Below, one piece after another: positions 1 to 29,313 of a stretch of 64,000 nucleotides of DNA. Numbering within the stretch: the stretch's first letter is position 1; each line of letters begins with the position of its first letter. The stretch is from positions 604,501 through 668,500 of the forward strand of contig JAMWET010003612.1 of NCBI GenBank assembly GCA_024036415.1. Direction: 5' to 3'. The stretch is from Prochilodus magdalenae (taxonomy: Eukaryota > Chordata > Actinopteri > Characiformes > Prochilodontidae). The notes under the pieces are model-generated. The model was not told the DNA's origin, searched no databases, and saw only the letters and a list, made by a program, of their open reading frames with translations. The position numbers and the translations under genes were made by a program.

Positions 1-558
1 TACAGTGGTGGTAAATGTAATGTAGTTTTTTCCATGTACCTGTAGTAAAGTATGTCCATTCGGGGGGACTTTTAACTTTGATCCCACTACATTTTAAAAT
101 TTGTATCTTACTTTTTTTACTCTGTTACATTATGGGAAATCTGTTGTTCCTTTTGGCTTGTGTGTGCATAAAAACGTAACATGTCAAAATGAAGTGAGCC
201 CACCAATCAGAGTACAGTGGCCATTTTGTTTTGAGCTAGTTTTGAGCTGTTGGACAGAGCTTGGTCCTAGCTAATGGAAACTGTAAAACAAGTACATGGT
301 TTGTGTCCTTTTCCACCACAGTTTTGGTGGTCTACCTGGTGTTGCATGGTTAGAAGTCCCATTTTCTTAATATCTGTTCATCTTTTGTTTGTAACCTCCA
401 GTTTTCCTTCGACTTTATTATAAAATGCTGTTTTAAATGGAATATCGGCACAGTGCTGTATGTGGAATAGCTGTTCTTACTGAAGTTGCAGCTCTCTTTT
501 TGCGTGTTTCATTGCTTGCTAGTGTTAACTCTGCCCTGTCTTCTGTCTTGTTTTCCAG

Positions 559-1830
559 GCTGTGTAATATAGGACCTGTAAAACGCAGAAGCTTCGGAAT
601 GTCACCTGTGCAGTGCTGCAGAGGACACGCATCCATCTGCCTAAACGGCACTGAACATCACCACAGGCAAACTTAACGGACTCACTGGAACTAAAACCGG
701 GGCTTCAGTCGAAGCACAAAGGTACTGTAGCAATACTGACCTGAAATCAAATCAGATCAGATCATCCACGCCCTTGGCGCCCGACACCATCTCTGCACCC
801 GCCCTCCAAAAGCCCTGAGACACCCCACCGCCCTGCCCTCCCTTCAGCACCACCGCCTGGACAGCTCCTCTCGGCGAGGGGGGAAGGGGGGAGGGGTGGT
901 GTACTGTTCAAAAACCTTGAATGTGCCATTCTTCCTTTTGATTTATTTCTTTCTTTTTCCCTTAAATCTTTCTTTCCTGGAACGGATGCTATCAGTCGGG
1001 GACACCTGGAGGCGGATTTGGCCGGCCGCCCTCTCCGAGGGCCCAAAGCCCCGCTGCTGTTTGGCACAGACGCATACGCCTGCCTATTTCCAAGCGCATT
1101 CGGATTCAAAGATGTCATGCATCAAGCAACCCACTGGATGTATTTCAATGTATGCTTAAGTGTTATTAAAAAAAAGAAAAGAAAACTGTACATGGTGTGC
1201 TATACAGGTCTAAATATTCTCATATCTGGAAAAAAAGAAGTATAAATATATTATTTTAATATAATGCTCTTCCAAGATGTATTTTGATGTGCATTTCCAA
1301 ACACACGGCAGCACTTAGGCCACATCTGTCCGACTGCTTGTTGTCAAGAGAACCTCATCGCCATTCACTGCAGCAGTATGTACAGGTTTGTAGACTAACA
1401 GAAAAGGGCCTTCACTGAAGACTGTCCGGGGTTTCCACCGTTTCTGGCTCGTTGTGACGACGAAAGGCGAAACCAGAGAGAAGCGCTAATGCGCAATGCG
1501 TTCCATGTTCAACACTATGCTGTATGTAACACAAACAATATTGTAGGCACCACATCTGACTCATTGCAGTGTAACACATAAACCATTACCGACTACACCA
1601 CGTATAAAGGTGACGGAACCATCCAGTTAAATTATTCTTACGATTCTTAACTCTAAGTACTTGTGTACATAAGTATTTGCTGCTGTTTAAATGTAAGATG
1701 TGATGTACTATTATAATTGTGTATAGTATTTCTTAGAGATGTTTATTTTCTATAAAAAAAACCAAACCTGAATATGTTATTGCATATAAAACGTTATTAA
1801 AAACAACTAATTAAAATGGACTTTTTCCAG
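559..1830 (+). other. rai1: Probable terminal exon and 3' UTR of a rai1-like gene
   Basis: A strong acceptor (pyrimidine tract ending TTTTCCAG at 551-558) opens an exon-like block. It has a GC-rich first part to about 1100, then an AU-rich tail with poly(A) signals at 1796-1801 and 1810-1815. Every frame stops soon after the acceptor, so only a few C-terminal codons can be coding and the rest would be 3' UTR. The assignment rests mainly on synteny: in human 17p11.2 RAI1 lies tail-to-tail with SREBF1 in exactly this orientation. RAI1 is a nuclear chromatin regulator. No RAI1 protein domain is visible in the window, so the identity is inferred. Bases 1-558 would be its last intron; I see nothing coding there. 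Confidence 0.45.
1796..1815 (+). promoter_or_regulatory. Poly(A) signals (two ATTAAA) for the rai1-like 3' end
   Basis: ATTAAA occurs at 1796-1801 and 1810-1815 at the end of the AU-rich plus-strand tail. Cleavage would fall around 1820-1840. Further AATAAA words downstream (for example near 2322) could serve as alternatives. Confidence 0.4.
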
Positions 1831-1840
1831 AATTGTATTT

Positions 1841-3354
1841 GTCCACATTAACCCGTTAGGAGTTGTTGCCATGTCTCGATGTTTTAAGAGCTGTTTGGAA
1901 TGTTTTGATTTGTACTGCTGCCATCAAATATACTGGATATGTGAACGTCCACAGCTGTCTTTTGCCGTTCAGATCCAAACCTCCCTTTCGTGCTCTCTAC
2001 GTCTGCCGATGTTGGGAGTGAAACAAAGCGATCCAGAGCCATTATACTCAAAGGATGTCCACATGACAAAAGAGCCCAAATTATATTTAAAAGCAAACAG
2101 GAACAACACACAGCCGCTGCCTTTCATTTCCTCGCGCTTGTTTTGGAGCTCAAACAATGAGCAGCAACATTTAGTTTGGTGTTAGCACACAAGTAAGGTA
2201 ACAGGTTCTCATAAAGCTGAAACAGTTCATCTGAAAGGTTTAGGGAAGGTCATTTAGAAGCTGAATTTCACCAGGTACCATTTAACAGGTTAGTCATATT
2301 AATAATTGTTATTTTATTCAATAATAAAACCAGAAGGTATTTTTTAATGATGTTGTGTTTAACATTTCACACGTTTGGAAACAAGATGTAACTACTATAT
2401 GATAAATAATATGATATGAAGATACTCATTTGTACAGCCTGAAGCGTAATTTTAAGAATTCATTTGATAACAATTGCAGAAACTAATTCCAAGCTTGCAG
2501 AAGCGCCAAAGTATTTAGGCACCTAAAGAAATTATTTTAAAAATTTTATTTGGGCAATATGTGCATTTTTTAAAATATGTGTGGGTGGATATGTATTTTA
2601 AAAATGTTATATAAATAAATATGATATGTTTTTAAAATCATAGACATATAAGGAGCATTAAAAAAATAATTTCTTGAGATTTTTTTTTTTTAATGTGGCT
2701 GATACATTTAAGTTCAAAGGTTTGGTTCCAGAGTTTTCCTTGATGCCATCACAGCCATAATGAAGCATCATTTAATGAACTTATAATCGCTCTAATTATA
2801 GTAACTGCTTCCTCATGAGAAAAAAGTGAGGAATTGGTTAAAAAAAAAAAAAAAAACATTTGGCATAAATAAAATCTTTTTTATATTTTTTTGTATATAT
2901 TCTTTTAACATTTTTAATGCACCAGCATATAGTAAATTAAATAAACTAAAAAGTAATTTTTCTTTCTTATTTTTGACTTAGTTATATTTGACCTGAAACT
3001 GTCAGCTTTCTTTTGCATCCTTTTACACATCTGAAAATTTCATGATGCACAGACCTCTTGTGTTGGTGACATATCAGGTATCGTGAACATTTATTGCAGT
3101 ATTTGTGTCATGTTGACCAACTCTACTTCCAGATTTACTGAGGACAGAACATTCCTCCAGTAACTCCCATTAACAGTTAAGAAGGGTTTGTCTTTCTCCT
3201 ATAAAGTCACTTATTGGAGACATGAGGTGTAGTTCTGAAAGCGGCGATTAAACCATTAACACATACACAGAAATATCCATAAGACTGTTGCACAGCACAA
3301 TCCTTCTAATGTTTCAGGTAACAAACTAAACAAACTTCCACAGAACCCAAAAAG
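1841..3354. other. AT-rich interval between convergent gene ends
   Basis: No coding exon, RNA gene or recognisable transposon is seen on either strand. The stretch is A/T-rich with poly(A) and poly(T) runs (2681-2692, 2840-2856). It separates the plus-strand 3' end from the 3' end of srebf1. Confidence 0.5.
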
Positions 3355-3374
3355 AATTAAGTTACAAAAAGACT

Positions 3375-3380
3375 TTTATT
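3375..3380 (-). promoter_or_regulatory. srebf1: srebf1 poly(A) signal (AATAAA on minus strand)
   Basis: TTTATT on the plus strand is AATAAA in the srebf1 direction. It is the best-placed signal downstream of the stop. Cleavage is expected 10-30 bases further, near 3350-3365. Confidence 0.5.
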
Positions 3381-4659
3381 TACATTCTCAAGAATAAATC
3401 AAACACTTGACAATCAGACATACTGTGTGTTGTTGTTCAAACACATTTCGTCTTTGAGATTTTGATTATGAGCACTACAGACTGATTAGCATACAGAACG
3501 TAAGTCTGTCATTAAAAATGATCTAACAACTGGAGCCTTATTTATTTATATATACTGTATATATGGCTGAAAAATCAGCTACGTCTTCAACACTGTCCAA
3601 AATATCATCTTTGGATAAATGTGATGGTGACTGTGTTGAAGCAGTATAGATCTTTTTGAGCCTTTTCTTGCTCCTTAAATTCATGGTAAAGGGACTTTAA
3701 TAGCTGATCTGATGGCGAAAGAATCTCAAAACGGTCAAGCAGTCCATGCCTTTCTGAGAGCACAACTGGACACAGTACTTAAAAGAATGATCTGATATGG
3801 GACCAGTAAGACTCCCAACCTCAGCATATTAGCAGAAGCTGCTAAGTGGTCCCAGATCAACAGCGAAGCATGACCATGCACCACCATCAAAACCACCATC
3901 ATCATCCTTCAATACCTTCACTTCTGATGTAACTGTTAATCTCCAGCCAATGTCTACGTAGTCTCTTTCTCTCTCTCTCCCCCCGCTTCTAGCAAATACT
4001 GATCACCCACATCTTTAGACAAAAATTATAAATACATAGTCTTTAAAAATATATACAAAGGAAACACTATATGAAAAGAACCTCGTAAAGCGTTGTATAC
4101 TCTTAAATCATATGTTAAGTCATCCCCCCAACGAGGGTAGTGCAGATTAGAAACAGATACAGATAGGATGAAATGGAAAACTCCTCATGCTCATCTTCGT
4201 CGCTCTCAATTCAAGCCTACTTTATACAATAGGGTGGTCTCTCATATACAGGTTAAGCCTGGGTGTTCAGCTGGTGGAGTCACCTGGACTTGTGACAACT
4301 GGACACGCAAGATGATTGTTTCTCATCTACTCACTCAAATGGACACATTTCAGTGATAGACAAAAGCAGCTGCCGGCCAAGCTGTGGCGTAGAGAACGCC
4401 CTCACCAGTTAATCTCCACTCAGTTCAAGCAAAAATGGCTGGAACCGAGTCCATGTACTGGTCAGCTTTACACGGTCAATGGATATGTAGTTAAATATCG
4501 TTACAGTATGAGACTAGGCTTATTCCTGTGCATGCGAAACCACAGTGCTATATGTTCAGCTGAATGACGATGCCTTTCTTCATGTTTCACCACATGCTTC
4601 CAGTTCAGCGCAACAAAACGCCATCTAGTGGCCAAAGCTGGCACTTACAAAACACCTCA

Positions 4660-4769
4660 TTAAAGGAGTACTTCACCCCCAAATCTTCCTACATGGCTAA
4701 CAATGACTGAAAGCTACTGAGGGTCAATTAACTGCCACGGCAGCATCCATCAGTGAAGTACTCCTTTAA
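4660..4769. mobile_element. Short TTAA-flanked MITE in the srebf1 3' UTR
   Basis: AGGAGTACTTCAC at 4664-4676 is repeated as its exact reverse complement at 4753-4765. Both ends are bordered by TTAA (4660-4663 and 4766-4769). A TTAA target duplication with short terminal inverted repeats is the signature of piggyBac-type non-autonomous elements. The element is about 102 bases and has no coding capacity. In srebf1 mRNA the two ends could pair as a hairpin stem. Confidence 0.65.
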
Positions 4770-5129
4770 GTCCGATGTATAATAATAAGTATAAGAACAC
4801 CCACATTGTGTCAGACAAATTAATTAAATTATAAATTTCTTACAGATCATGCCAATGTTTCATAATCCTAGCGTTCTGCCAGGTCTTGTTTATGGCTCTG
4901 GTGTTCTGACTGCTGGTCTGAATAGGTCTTTTGGATAAGGAATTGGGGATTTGAAATAAAAAAAAAACTAAGCAGGCTCTTTAACTGAATGAGTTTGTAT
5001 CCGGCTTGTCTGAATGCCTGTTGCCAGCATGTATGTGTGACACAGACGTTGTGACTGATATTGTGTTAGTTTGGGGGAGAGGCGGGGTTCTCTCACTGTG
5101 TGTGTGTTTGTGTGTTTGTGAGAGAGTGA

Positions 5130-22271
<17,142 letters not shown>

Positions 22272-22590
22272 GTTTCCCCCCAAAAAGAGTCTCCTCGGAG
22301 CTCGTTAGCAGACTTCTAGAGTGTTCCGATCCGAAAGAAGAAACGTGTAAAGTCCCAACTTTTCGCAATTCAAAGCCGAGTGTGTATGCAGGGTCATTTG
22401 TTGAAAGGGGTTCCGCTGACTTCGGAGAAAATCCAACTTTTGTTATTGATGTGTCAACTACCTGCCAGCTGCCATTTCCATGCTGTCGCACAAGACAAAC
22501 TTGTCTAAACACTTTGGTTGAAGCACTAGCGCGCTAACAGAGGAGCCAGGCAAAGCCAGGAGAGTCGCCTGTGATTGACATTCACTCCGA

Positions 22591-22595
22591 CCAAT
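22591..22595. promoter_or_regulatory. CCAAT box upstream of srebf1
   Basis: GACCAATCAGAAC is a full NF-Y consensus, about 320 bases upstream of the srebf1 ATG. It is a plausible part of the proximal promoter. Confidence 0.45.
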
Positions 22596-23086
22596 CAGAA
22601 CTCGCCTCTCTAACTCCACACACTCACATGCTGCTAGCAAGCGGTCTGCAGAGACAGCAACTATCACGGCTGAACTGTTGCTGAACGGGTTTAAAAATAG
22701 GTTAAACGTATATGAGCGAGTGGTGTTTTTACTCATTTGTCATGCTCTCTGGCATCTCCAGCTGATAAACTGCATCAGATAACGAGGAAAGACAGCAGCT
22801 CACTTTGGACCCCCTCTATACAGCTTATATACCCTATACTTTCACTCTCTCCATAGTGAGCACATTGAACTAGTGCACTGTACTTATATCAGAGTTATTA
22901 AGCCAAATGGACATCAAGCGTATTTTGGGAATTGCTGCGAGCTTATACTTGTTAATCAAATACTAAACAATCATTTGAAGTAAGTAAATCAGAATTTTCG
23001 TCTGAACCACTTGTTTACAAAAATACAGGCAGGAGTCTCACACAGCAACAGCGTGGTGACGAAGTTGGTGGGCATGTCTCTGTCAG

Positions 23087-23215
23087 CCAATCGGAGCTCT
23101 GCAGGGGCGGGACTTATTATTCAGGCTTGTCTGGTCTGCAGAGCCGGCTCCGCCTGTAGAACCAGAGAAACTGGCCAATGGAGACGCAGAAACCGAGTGG
23201 GGTGATATGACATCA
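23087..23215 (-). promoter_or_regulatory. srebf1: SRE / NF-Y / GC-box cluster upstream of srebf1
   Basis: Within 130 bases lie a CCAAT (23087-23091, in AGCCAATCGG), a GC box GGGGCGGG (23104-23111), a second CCAAT (23174-23178) and an SRE. The SRE reads ATCACCCCAC on the minus strand (23197-23206) and matches the LDLR SRE-1 at all ten positions. A CRE-like TGACATCA follows (23208-23215). SREBP sites work together with adjacent NF-Y, Sp1 or CREB in known targets, so this looks like a sterol-responsive autoregulatory module 0.8-0.95 kb upstream of the start codon. Confidence 0.6.
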
Positions 23216-23229
23216 CAAATGTGGCTCCC

Positions 23230-24510
23230 GTGATTACATCATGTAATTTCTCCTCGAATAATAAAAGCCAACACTGAACACCTTATCAGATATAAAACCC
23301 TAGAGAGACTAATAACTGCACACACATATATACTGTAGGTATATTCTGGAAATAATACTAATATTAATGTGTAAGCATGTTGTATACTACAATAGCAATA
23401 TATTCATAAAAAATGAATCTTTTTAGAAAAAGTTTATTTGCTGCAAATGGCTTTATTACTGATGTTGGAACATAAAACGGATATTGTGATCTAGAACTAA
23501 ATAATCATTATGGTATACTATATGATCCATAAGCAGTGCTACCACAACAAAACATGGCAACAGAAAGAAAGTGAGACAAGGTGAAGTGGGTCAATGACCT
23601 ACAGTAACACAGTCAGTCGTTTAGTACAACAGTGGAGCCGCTGAAATATGGCTCAGCTGACAGCAAGGCTAAAAAGGCCCGACTCACAATATAGCTGAAG
23701 CCATGCGTGAATTAGACAGACAAAGCTTAAATAAATACGGGGAAACTTGGAGGAAGAAGACCCCAAAGTGAAATGCGCCCCCACTCATTTTGGTTTTACT
23801 AAATAAAGAACCTATGTTTACTGAACAGCCATGGTTTTATTCATTTCATATTTATGACAGCAGAATCTATATTGTTATTTGTATTGTACTCTTTAGGTAG
23901 AGTTGATCTGTATCTGCATTGAAAAATAATAATCTATGCATTTATAGATAAGGTGTTAGAATTATATGATTATTGGGGGAGTGGGGAGCATCATCTGTAG
24001 TAAATGCAAATGTAGACCTAAACTGGGCTAAGTCCCAACCCAACCCACAGGCTCTATGTACCACATTGCTGCCTAAATATTATTGACTTAGATTTTCATC
24101 ATTCAACTTGTTTACTGGCATTTCACAGCCTAATTAGCATTAGCACCACATGCTAGCTGTAGCTACAATTAACAACAACATTTTTATCCGTCTTGCTGGA
24201 GACGAGTTTGTATAGAGTTCTATAGCTGTTTGATAAGGTTTAATAATCTTTTCCACTTATTAATTACATGTTTAATGGTAAATGCTATTGCTTTGCCATT
24301 ATTACTGTTAAATTCTAATGCATACATAAATATTATGACTATTTTTTAAACATATTATTATATTGCTCTTATTGCAAAAACATAATTCATAATAACTATT
24401 TGGAAATTACTGTTATAAGTTTTTGTAAATAAGAATGTGTTTGTAACTGGAAACTCTAAATATATCTATATTATCTCTCTCTCTCTCTCTCTATAAATAT
24501 ATATATATAT
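23230..24510. other. Intergenic, AT-rich
   Basis: No exon or RNA gene seen. A (CT)n plus (AT)n microsatellite lies at about 24474-24520. Confidence 0.5.
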
Positions 24511-24514
24511 ATAT

Positions 24515-25325
24515 ATACATAGTTGTCCCACTTAAAAAAGATGAGAGAGGCCTGTAATTGACATCATAGGTAGACCTCATTAAGTGAGGAAAGTCATTTT
24601 CAAGAATTTATTTTATTGGAAAATAAGTATTTGGGACTAAGAGGCTCCTCTTTCCCCCACTCATTACCTGTATTAAATTGGAATAAAAGGACAGACACTC
24701 ACCACCACACTTCATTGAAAACTCTAGAAATATGAATCTGCAATAGGCAAGCAGCTTGATGTGAAGAAATTTACATCAGAAAATGGTACACTACTAATCT
24801 TGACTGATAGCCCGTGAGGTCAAAAATGATCACAAGCGGTAAGGAAAAATCCCAAAACAAGGGGGGGATCTAGTGAAATAGGAAGTTGGGACACCAACGT
24901 TACAAAGGCTAACGCATCAGCAACACACACTTATCGACGCCAGGGACTCAGATCTTGCAGTGCCACGTGTGCCCCCTGCTTAAGAGCCAGTCCATAGTCC
25001 CAGCCTGTCTCAATCATTCTAGTTGCCAGAAGAGTCAACAAGTCCTGAAGTTTGCTCAGAGAGCATTTGGATGTTCCAGAAGAGTATTGGAGAATTCATA
25101 TGGTCAGATGAAACCAAAAGACTTTTGGTAAAAACACAACTCGTCGTGTTTGGAGGAAAGTGAATGCAGGAGTTGCATCCAAAGAAGAACACCATCAACT
25201 GTGAAGCATGGGGGTCACTGGGGGTGGGGGCATGAAAGAATTTATATGTGAGATTTTGGGTGGCAAACCACATCAGCAAAGGGCACATGAAGATGCAAGA
25301 TGTCAGCATCAATTTCCAAGATTCT
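24515..25325 (+). mobile_element. Decayed Tc1/mariner element, right end truncated
   Basis: Left part: GAGAGAGGCCTGTAATTGAC at 24543-24562, then a decayed transposase gene. Recognisable blocks include the HTH-like AATCTGCAATAGG.AAGCAGCTTG, GGTCAAAAATGATCACAAG, and the segment before the catalytic core: AGAGCATTTGGATGTTCCAG then ATGGTCAGATGAAACC (the W/RSDET motif). Next is CGTCGTGTTTGGAGGAA and CTGTGAAGCATGGGGGT. Frameshifts, an internal deletion and loss of the 3' part and right inverted repeat make it inactive. Confidence 0.88.
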
Positions 25326-25580
25326 TTTCATTAACTTATCTAGCAATGTAAAGACAGCTCTGGTGCATTCCTCTAACTGTGTGTTGATTTATGCATGTGA
25401 AACAGATGCACTCATGTGATTTGGCTTTGCATCAAACTGACATTGTTCTCAAACAGGGCATATATTGTTACATATCAAAAATTAATTATTAAATTCAGTC
25501 ATTTTCAGTTTTCATCTCATGCACCTGTTACTCTAATGAACCCTGCTTCTTATTCATATATTGACAATTTTTATTGGCCT

Positions 25581-25713
25581 ATGGCCTTTAGCTTAGATTG
25601 GGTAGCTTTTTAGCACCAGTATAAGACACCTGTTACTCTAATTAATGCTTCCATGGTAATACCATGGCCTTTAGCTTAGATTGGGTAGCTTTTTAGCACC
25701 AGTATAAGACACC
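25581..25713. repeat. Tandem duplication, 50-base unit at 83-base period
   Basis: The 50 bases at 25581-25630 recur exactly at 25664-25713. The word CACCTGTTACTCTAAT also recurs just before and between the copies (about 25521 and 25628), so the original duplicated segment was longer. It lies just beyond the presumed tom1l2 3' end. Confidence 0.9.
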
Positions 25714-25799
25714 ATTAATACCATGGTAATACCATAAAAATGTCTGACCATGAATTACTCTTTCATAAAACAAGACAGCAAAACATTTAATCTCACAAT

Positions 25800-28700
25800 A
25801 GGAAATTTATTACATTTCAATATACTAAAATACACGGACATTAATCTTTGAGATAAATAATCAAAATAGTTAAGACTTTTAATGTCACATGGTAACATTC
25901 ATTAAAGCAGTTATTACAAATAACGATTGCCACCTCAGTTGAAAGCAAAGCTTTTTATATTACACAAGACGGGTTACCGACAGCTCGTAGATTCATTGGT
26001 TTAAGAGAAGGCTACAAACAAACAAAAATAATTTTCATAACCAGGAACATGGGTTTAAAATTAGTTATAGTTTTGATTGCGGGTCATTTAACTACATTAT
26101 AGTTAAATTCAGCTCTTTTCTATTGGTTTCTATTTATTCAGTAAAGCGTATAGAACAACCATCTAAAGTCAAAACCTGTTTACTGTTTTCCACTGCTGCT
26201 CTGATTTATGGCAGGCTGGTGTTTAAGTGCCATATTAGCAGAGAGTAAACTCCAGAAGTAGAGGGACTATATCTACGGTTTATATGATAAAAGATGACTA
26301 AAGCTTTTTATAAACAGTATATCAGCTCCAGCGGCTAAAGGCCAATTAGAATCACCTGAGGTTGAATCTTTGAATAGTTCAAAGTTTGACTTTTCCAATA
26401 GACTTGGTATCAGAGGTTTTGTTCTTTATGGACACATCTCAGCTTGACCTTTGTTTATGATCAATAGCTCTGTTCTGTTGCCTGAGAAGACCAACAGTGT
26501 TGAATGCATGCAGAATTCTGCACTAACAGCAGCTCTGTATAGAACCTTAAAGAAAATAAATGCACTGCCTTACTGAACCGTGCCTTTAGAGCCACTAAAC
26601 ATGGAGAATCAAACTAAATTTCACTGAGCCTCAGTTCCACCAAACCAGCCCATGTGTGAGCTTCCAGTCATTTCACTGTCATTGTTTTTTTCCTCTATAC
26701 TACACTAGTCAGCCTCCAAGTCAAACAAGTCAACACTTCATCTATCCATCTACCTAACATATCACATCTGCCATCACCGTTTATTAGTCAACCAACAGTA
26801 TAAAACTACACTGCCACTGTTAGAATGAAGATCTTGTATCTTCAGAGCCGTAACTTCTCAGAACACTTTTCATGTAACAGGATTTTATGAAGTCATTTTG
26901 AACCACTCCTATTGGTCCATTTGTTTTAAAGTTGTCATGCGATGTACAGGAATTTTCAATTCATGATACTTTTTTTTTTTTAAGAAGGATACAAGATTTT
27001 GATCTGACAGCAATGCTATTCAGGTAGAAGTTCCTGGGAAATTACAATGGGCTTATTGCCATTTAGTTTTCTTGTATGGTGTCACATGCTAAGACAGAAA
27101 AACAGACTTAACCGAAATGTATGGCAAACGTCAATTAAAATAAACACCTCTGTGATGAATACATCTATTTATGTATACATATTAATACATTGTTTACAAA
27201 TGATGCTACCATTATGTAAGACCAGCTCTCTTTTCACCTTGTTTTACAGGTCTTTCCTTTTGGCTCCAGTGCCAAACTGGAGGGATGGCATGTGTCGAGA
27301 AAAAAAAAAATTGCCTCGGCCAGACTATCCTGCGTGCTTTTCTCTGCTACAGGGCTGGAATTTCAAGAGAGTCTGAAACAAGGATAGTGCAAAAAGCACA
27401 CAGAGAGACAACTCATGGAAAAATATACAATAATGAAAAAGACAGTTCCATTTTCCACAAATACTTACTCATTTTAAGGGTCATTTAATACTCGGAATAG
27501 TGCGTTTTATATCATTCTGTTCTTAAAAAAAAAAAAACTCTGATGGATTTTGCAAATCTTCGGAACAAGTGTGAACAAACATTTTTCTCAGGAAGTGTTT
27601 AGGAGAGCACATTTTAGCCAAGTCGCCTTTGGTCAGTTTGGTGATCACGCGAATGCACCCAATTCACCAAGCCAATATTGAATGAGGAAAGAGCACATGA
27701 TGACATTTTCCCCATTTTTTTTTCAATTGTGCAACTGCTAACCCCAGGACTAGATTATATATCGTCGCTGTCATACCAAAACTCTGCATCTTTGAAACAC
27801 AGAAGCAAAATGTGTTCTACGTAAGTAACTATAAACCATTTTCCTTGGCCTATTTAAGAAGAAACGTTCATACAATTTGAGACAGGCAGCTGGCAAACCG
27901 AGTTACAACATCGAAGGTTTTGACATGACAGCGACTATATACACCATTCAGCCAGAACATCAAAACCACCAAACGTATCTACACTCTTTAGCCAGTTTAT
28001 CAGCTCCACTTACACATAGGGGCACCATGTAGTTCTACAGTTACAGACTATAGTCCATCTGTCCTTAAAGAGCCTGGACCCCCACAAGTGTTAGTGTTGC
28101 GCTGGTGTGTGTGGATCAGACACAGCAGTGCTGCCGGAGTGCTTAAACACCTCAGTGTCACTGCATGATTGGGAATAGTCCACCAAGCAAAACTATCTAG
28201 CCCACAGTGTCCCGTGAGAAGTGTTCTGTGACCACTGATGTAGGACTACAGAATGACCAACACAAACTGACACACTAACACATCTACAAGGTGGCTGTCA
28301 CAACCAGGGAGTGTGTAATAGAGTGGGACAGTGACTGGACAGTGTAAGTGCAGCAGCTGTGTCTGATCCACTCAGGATGACACCACCACATACATAATAC
28401 CTGCTCTGTGGTGGTCTTGTGGGGGTCCTGACTAATAAGGGACAGAGTAAAAGGGGGGGATAAAGTATACAGAGAAACAGATAACCTAGTCTTTCATTGT
28501 AGAAAGTGCCCCTATATAGTCAGCGAAGCAGATAAAATGGACAGTGAGTGTAGATGAGGGGTGTGTGTATTGTGTATATATATCTATATATATCTATACA
28601 CACAGTTTTTTAACAAAGGAATGGCATACATCGTAGGTGTAAGATTTTACATTTCATGGAATGCTACACGTTAGATTAGTCTGTAAATAAGGGAAGTGCA

Positions 28701-29164
28701 AGATGATACACAATGCTTTTTACGCAAGCAAGACTCCAAGGGCTTAGTACATTACATATTCGGTTAATAAAACCAGAGCACATTAAATGAACTCGACATG
28801 ATCGCAAACGACAAACCTAAAATTTCCAACACAACCTCCCTGCAGAAAACCTCACTGGTTTAAGTCACCATATCTGCTAGACTTTACTGCATCCCTCTGC
28901 TCCTGAAGGCACAGCCAGAGCCGTGAGGAGCCTTAAAGAGGAGCCATGTCACACAGTGTAGAAGCAGCCTTGCTCCAGCCAGAGGAACTGAGGTGGTGGT
29001 GGAGAACATGGAAACCCAGGACGCAGCAAGAGAGCGATAGAGACGTGGGGAGCAGCACAGGGGCGGCAGGCATTTGGACGTTGTTGGCAAGGTGTGAGGG
29101 GTTGTGGTCGCTGGAGCAGAAGTGAAGCCTCCAGTAGGCGAAGTTTATCGCCCACATCTGCGCT
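25800..29164 (-). other. tom1l2: Presumed tom1l2 3' UTR
   Basis: No exon of another gene lies between the tom1l2 stop (29165-29167) and AATAAA on the minus strand at 25806-25811. The 3.4 kb length is plausible for this gene, but nearer signals may be used, so the end is tentative. It contains a foldback MITE (27941-28566) and a solo MITE end at 27759-27772. Confidence 0.4.
27941..28566. mobile_element. Long palindromic (foldback) MITE
   Basis: The left arm (27975-28025, TCTACACTC...TTTATC.GCT...ATAGGGGCAC) matches the reverse complement of the right arm (28506-28555). Inner segments such as CAGACACAGCAG / CTGCTGTGTCTGATCCACTC (near 28345) also mirror each other. I recognise the layout as a very common palindromic repeat of otophysan fish genomes. 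No coding. Confidence 0.75.
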
Positions 29165-29313
29165 CTATAAGGCAAAGAGGGTGTCCTCAGTCCGCTCTGC
29201 CTTTTTGCGACTGCTGCTCGGCGCACTTACAGGAGGAATGGGCTCCCCTCTGGGGGGCGATGGTAAAGCGGCATCAGCAGCCTTGGCCCGCTCTTCTAGG
29301 AATTTGTCGAACT
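29165..29313 (-). CDS. tom1l2: tom1l2 coding exon 15 (C-terminus, stop)
   Basis: Residues 475-523 and a TAG stop at 29165-29167. [20 protein letters not shown], then [14 protein letters not shown], the conserved TOM1-family end. Confidence 0.96.

Larger units (their letters stand above)
3355..5129 (-). other. srebf1: srebf1 3' UTR
   Basis: The minus-strand sequence after the srebf1 stop codon (5130-5132) runs about 1.75 kb to a poly(A) signal at 3375-3380. It contains no further coding exon. It holds a TTAA-flanked MITE at 4660-4769 and a GT-rich run at about 5098-5120. The exact cleavage site is inferred. Confidence 0.6.

Noticed and set aside
437..1245. Several open frames of 70-118 codons on both strands at the left edge
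   Set aside because: They overlap a likely 3' UTR, show no domain, and conflict with each other. Low-complexity Pro/Arg content explains their length.
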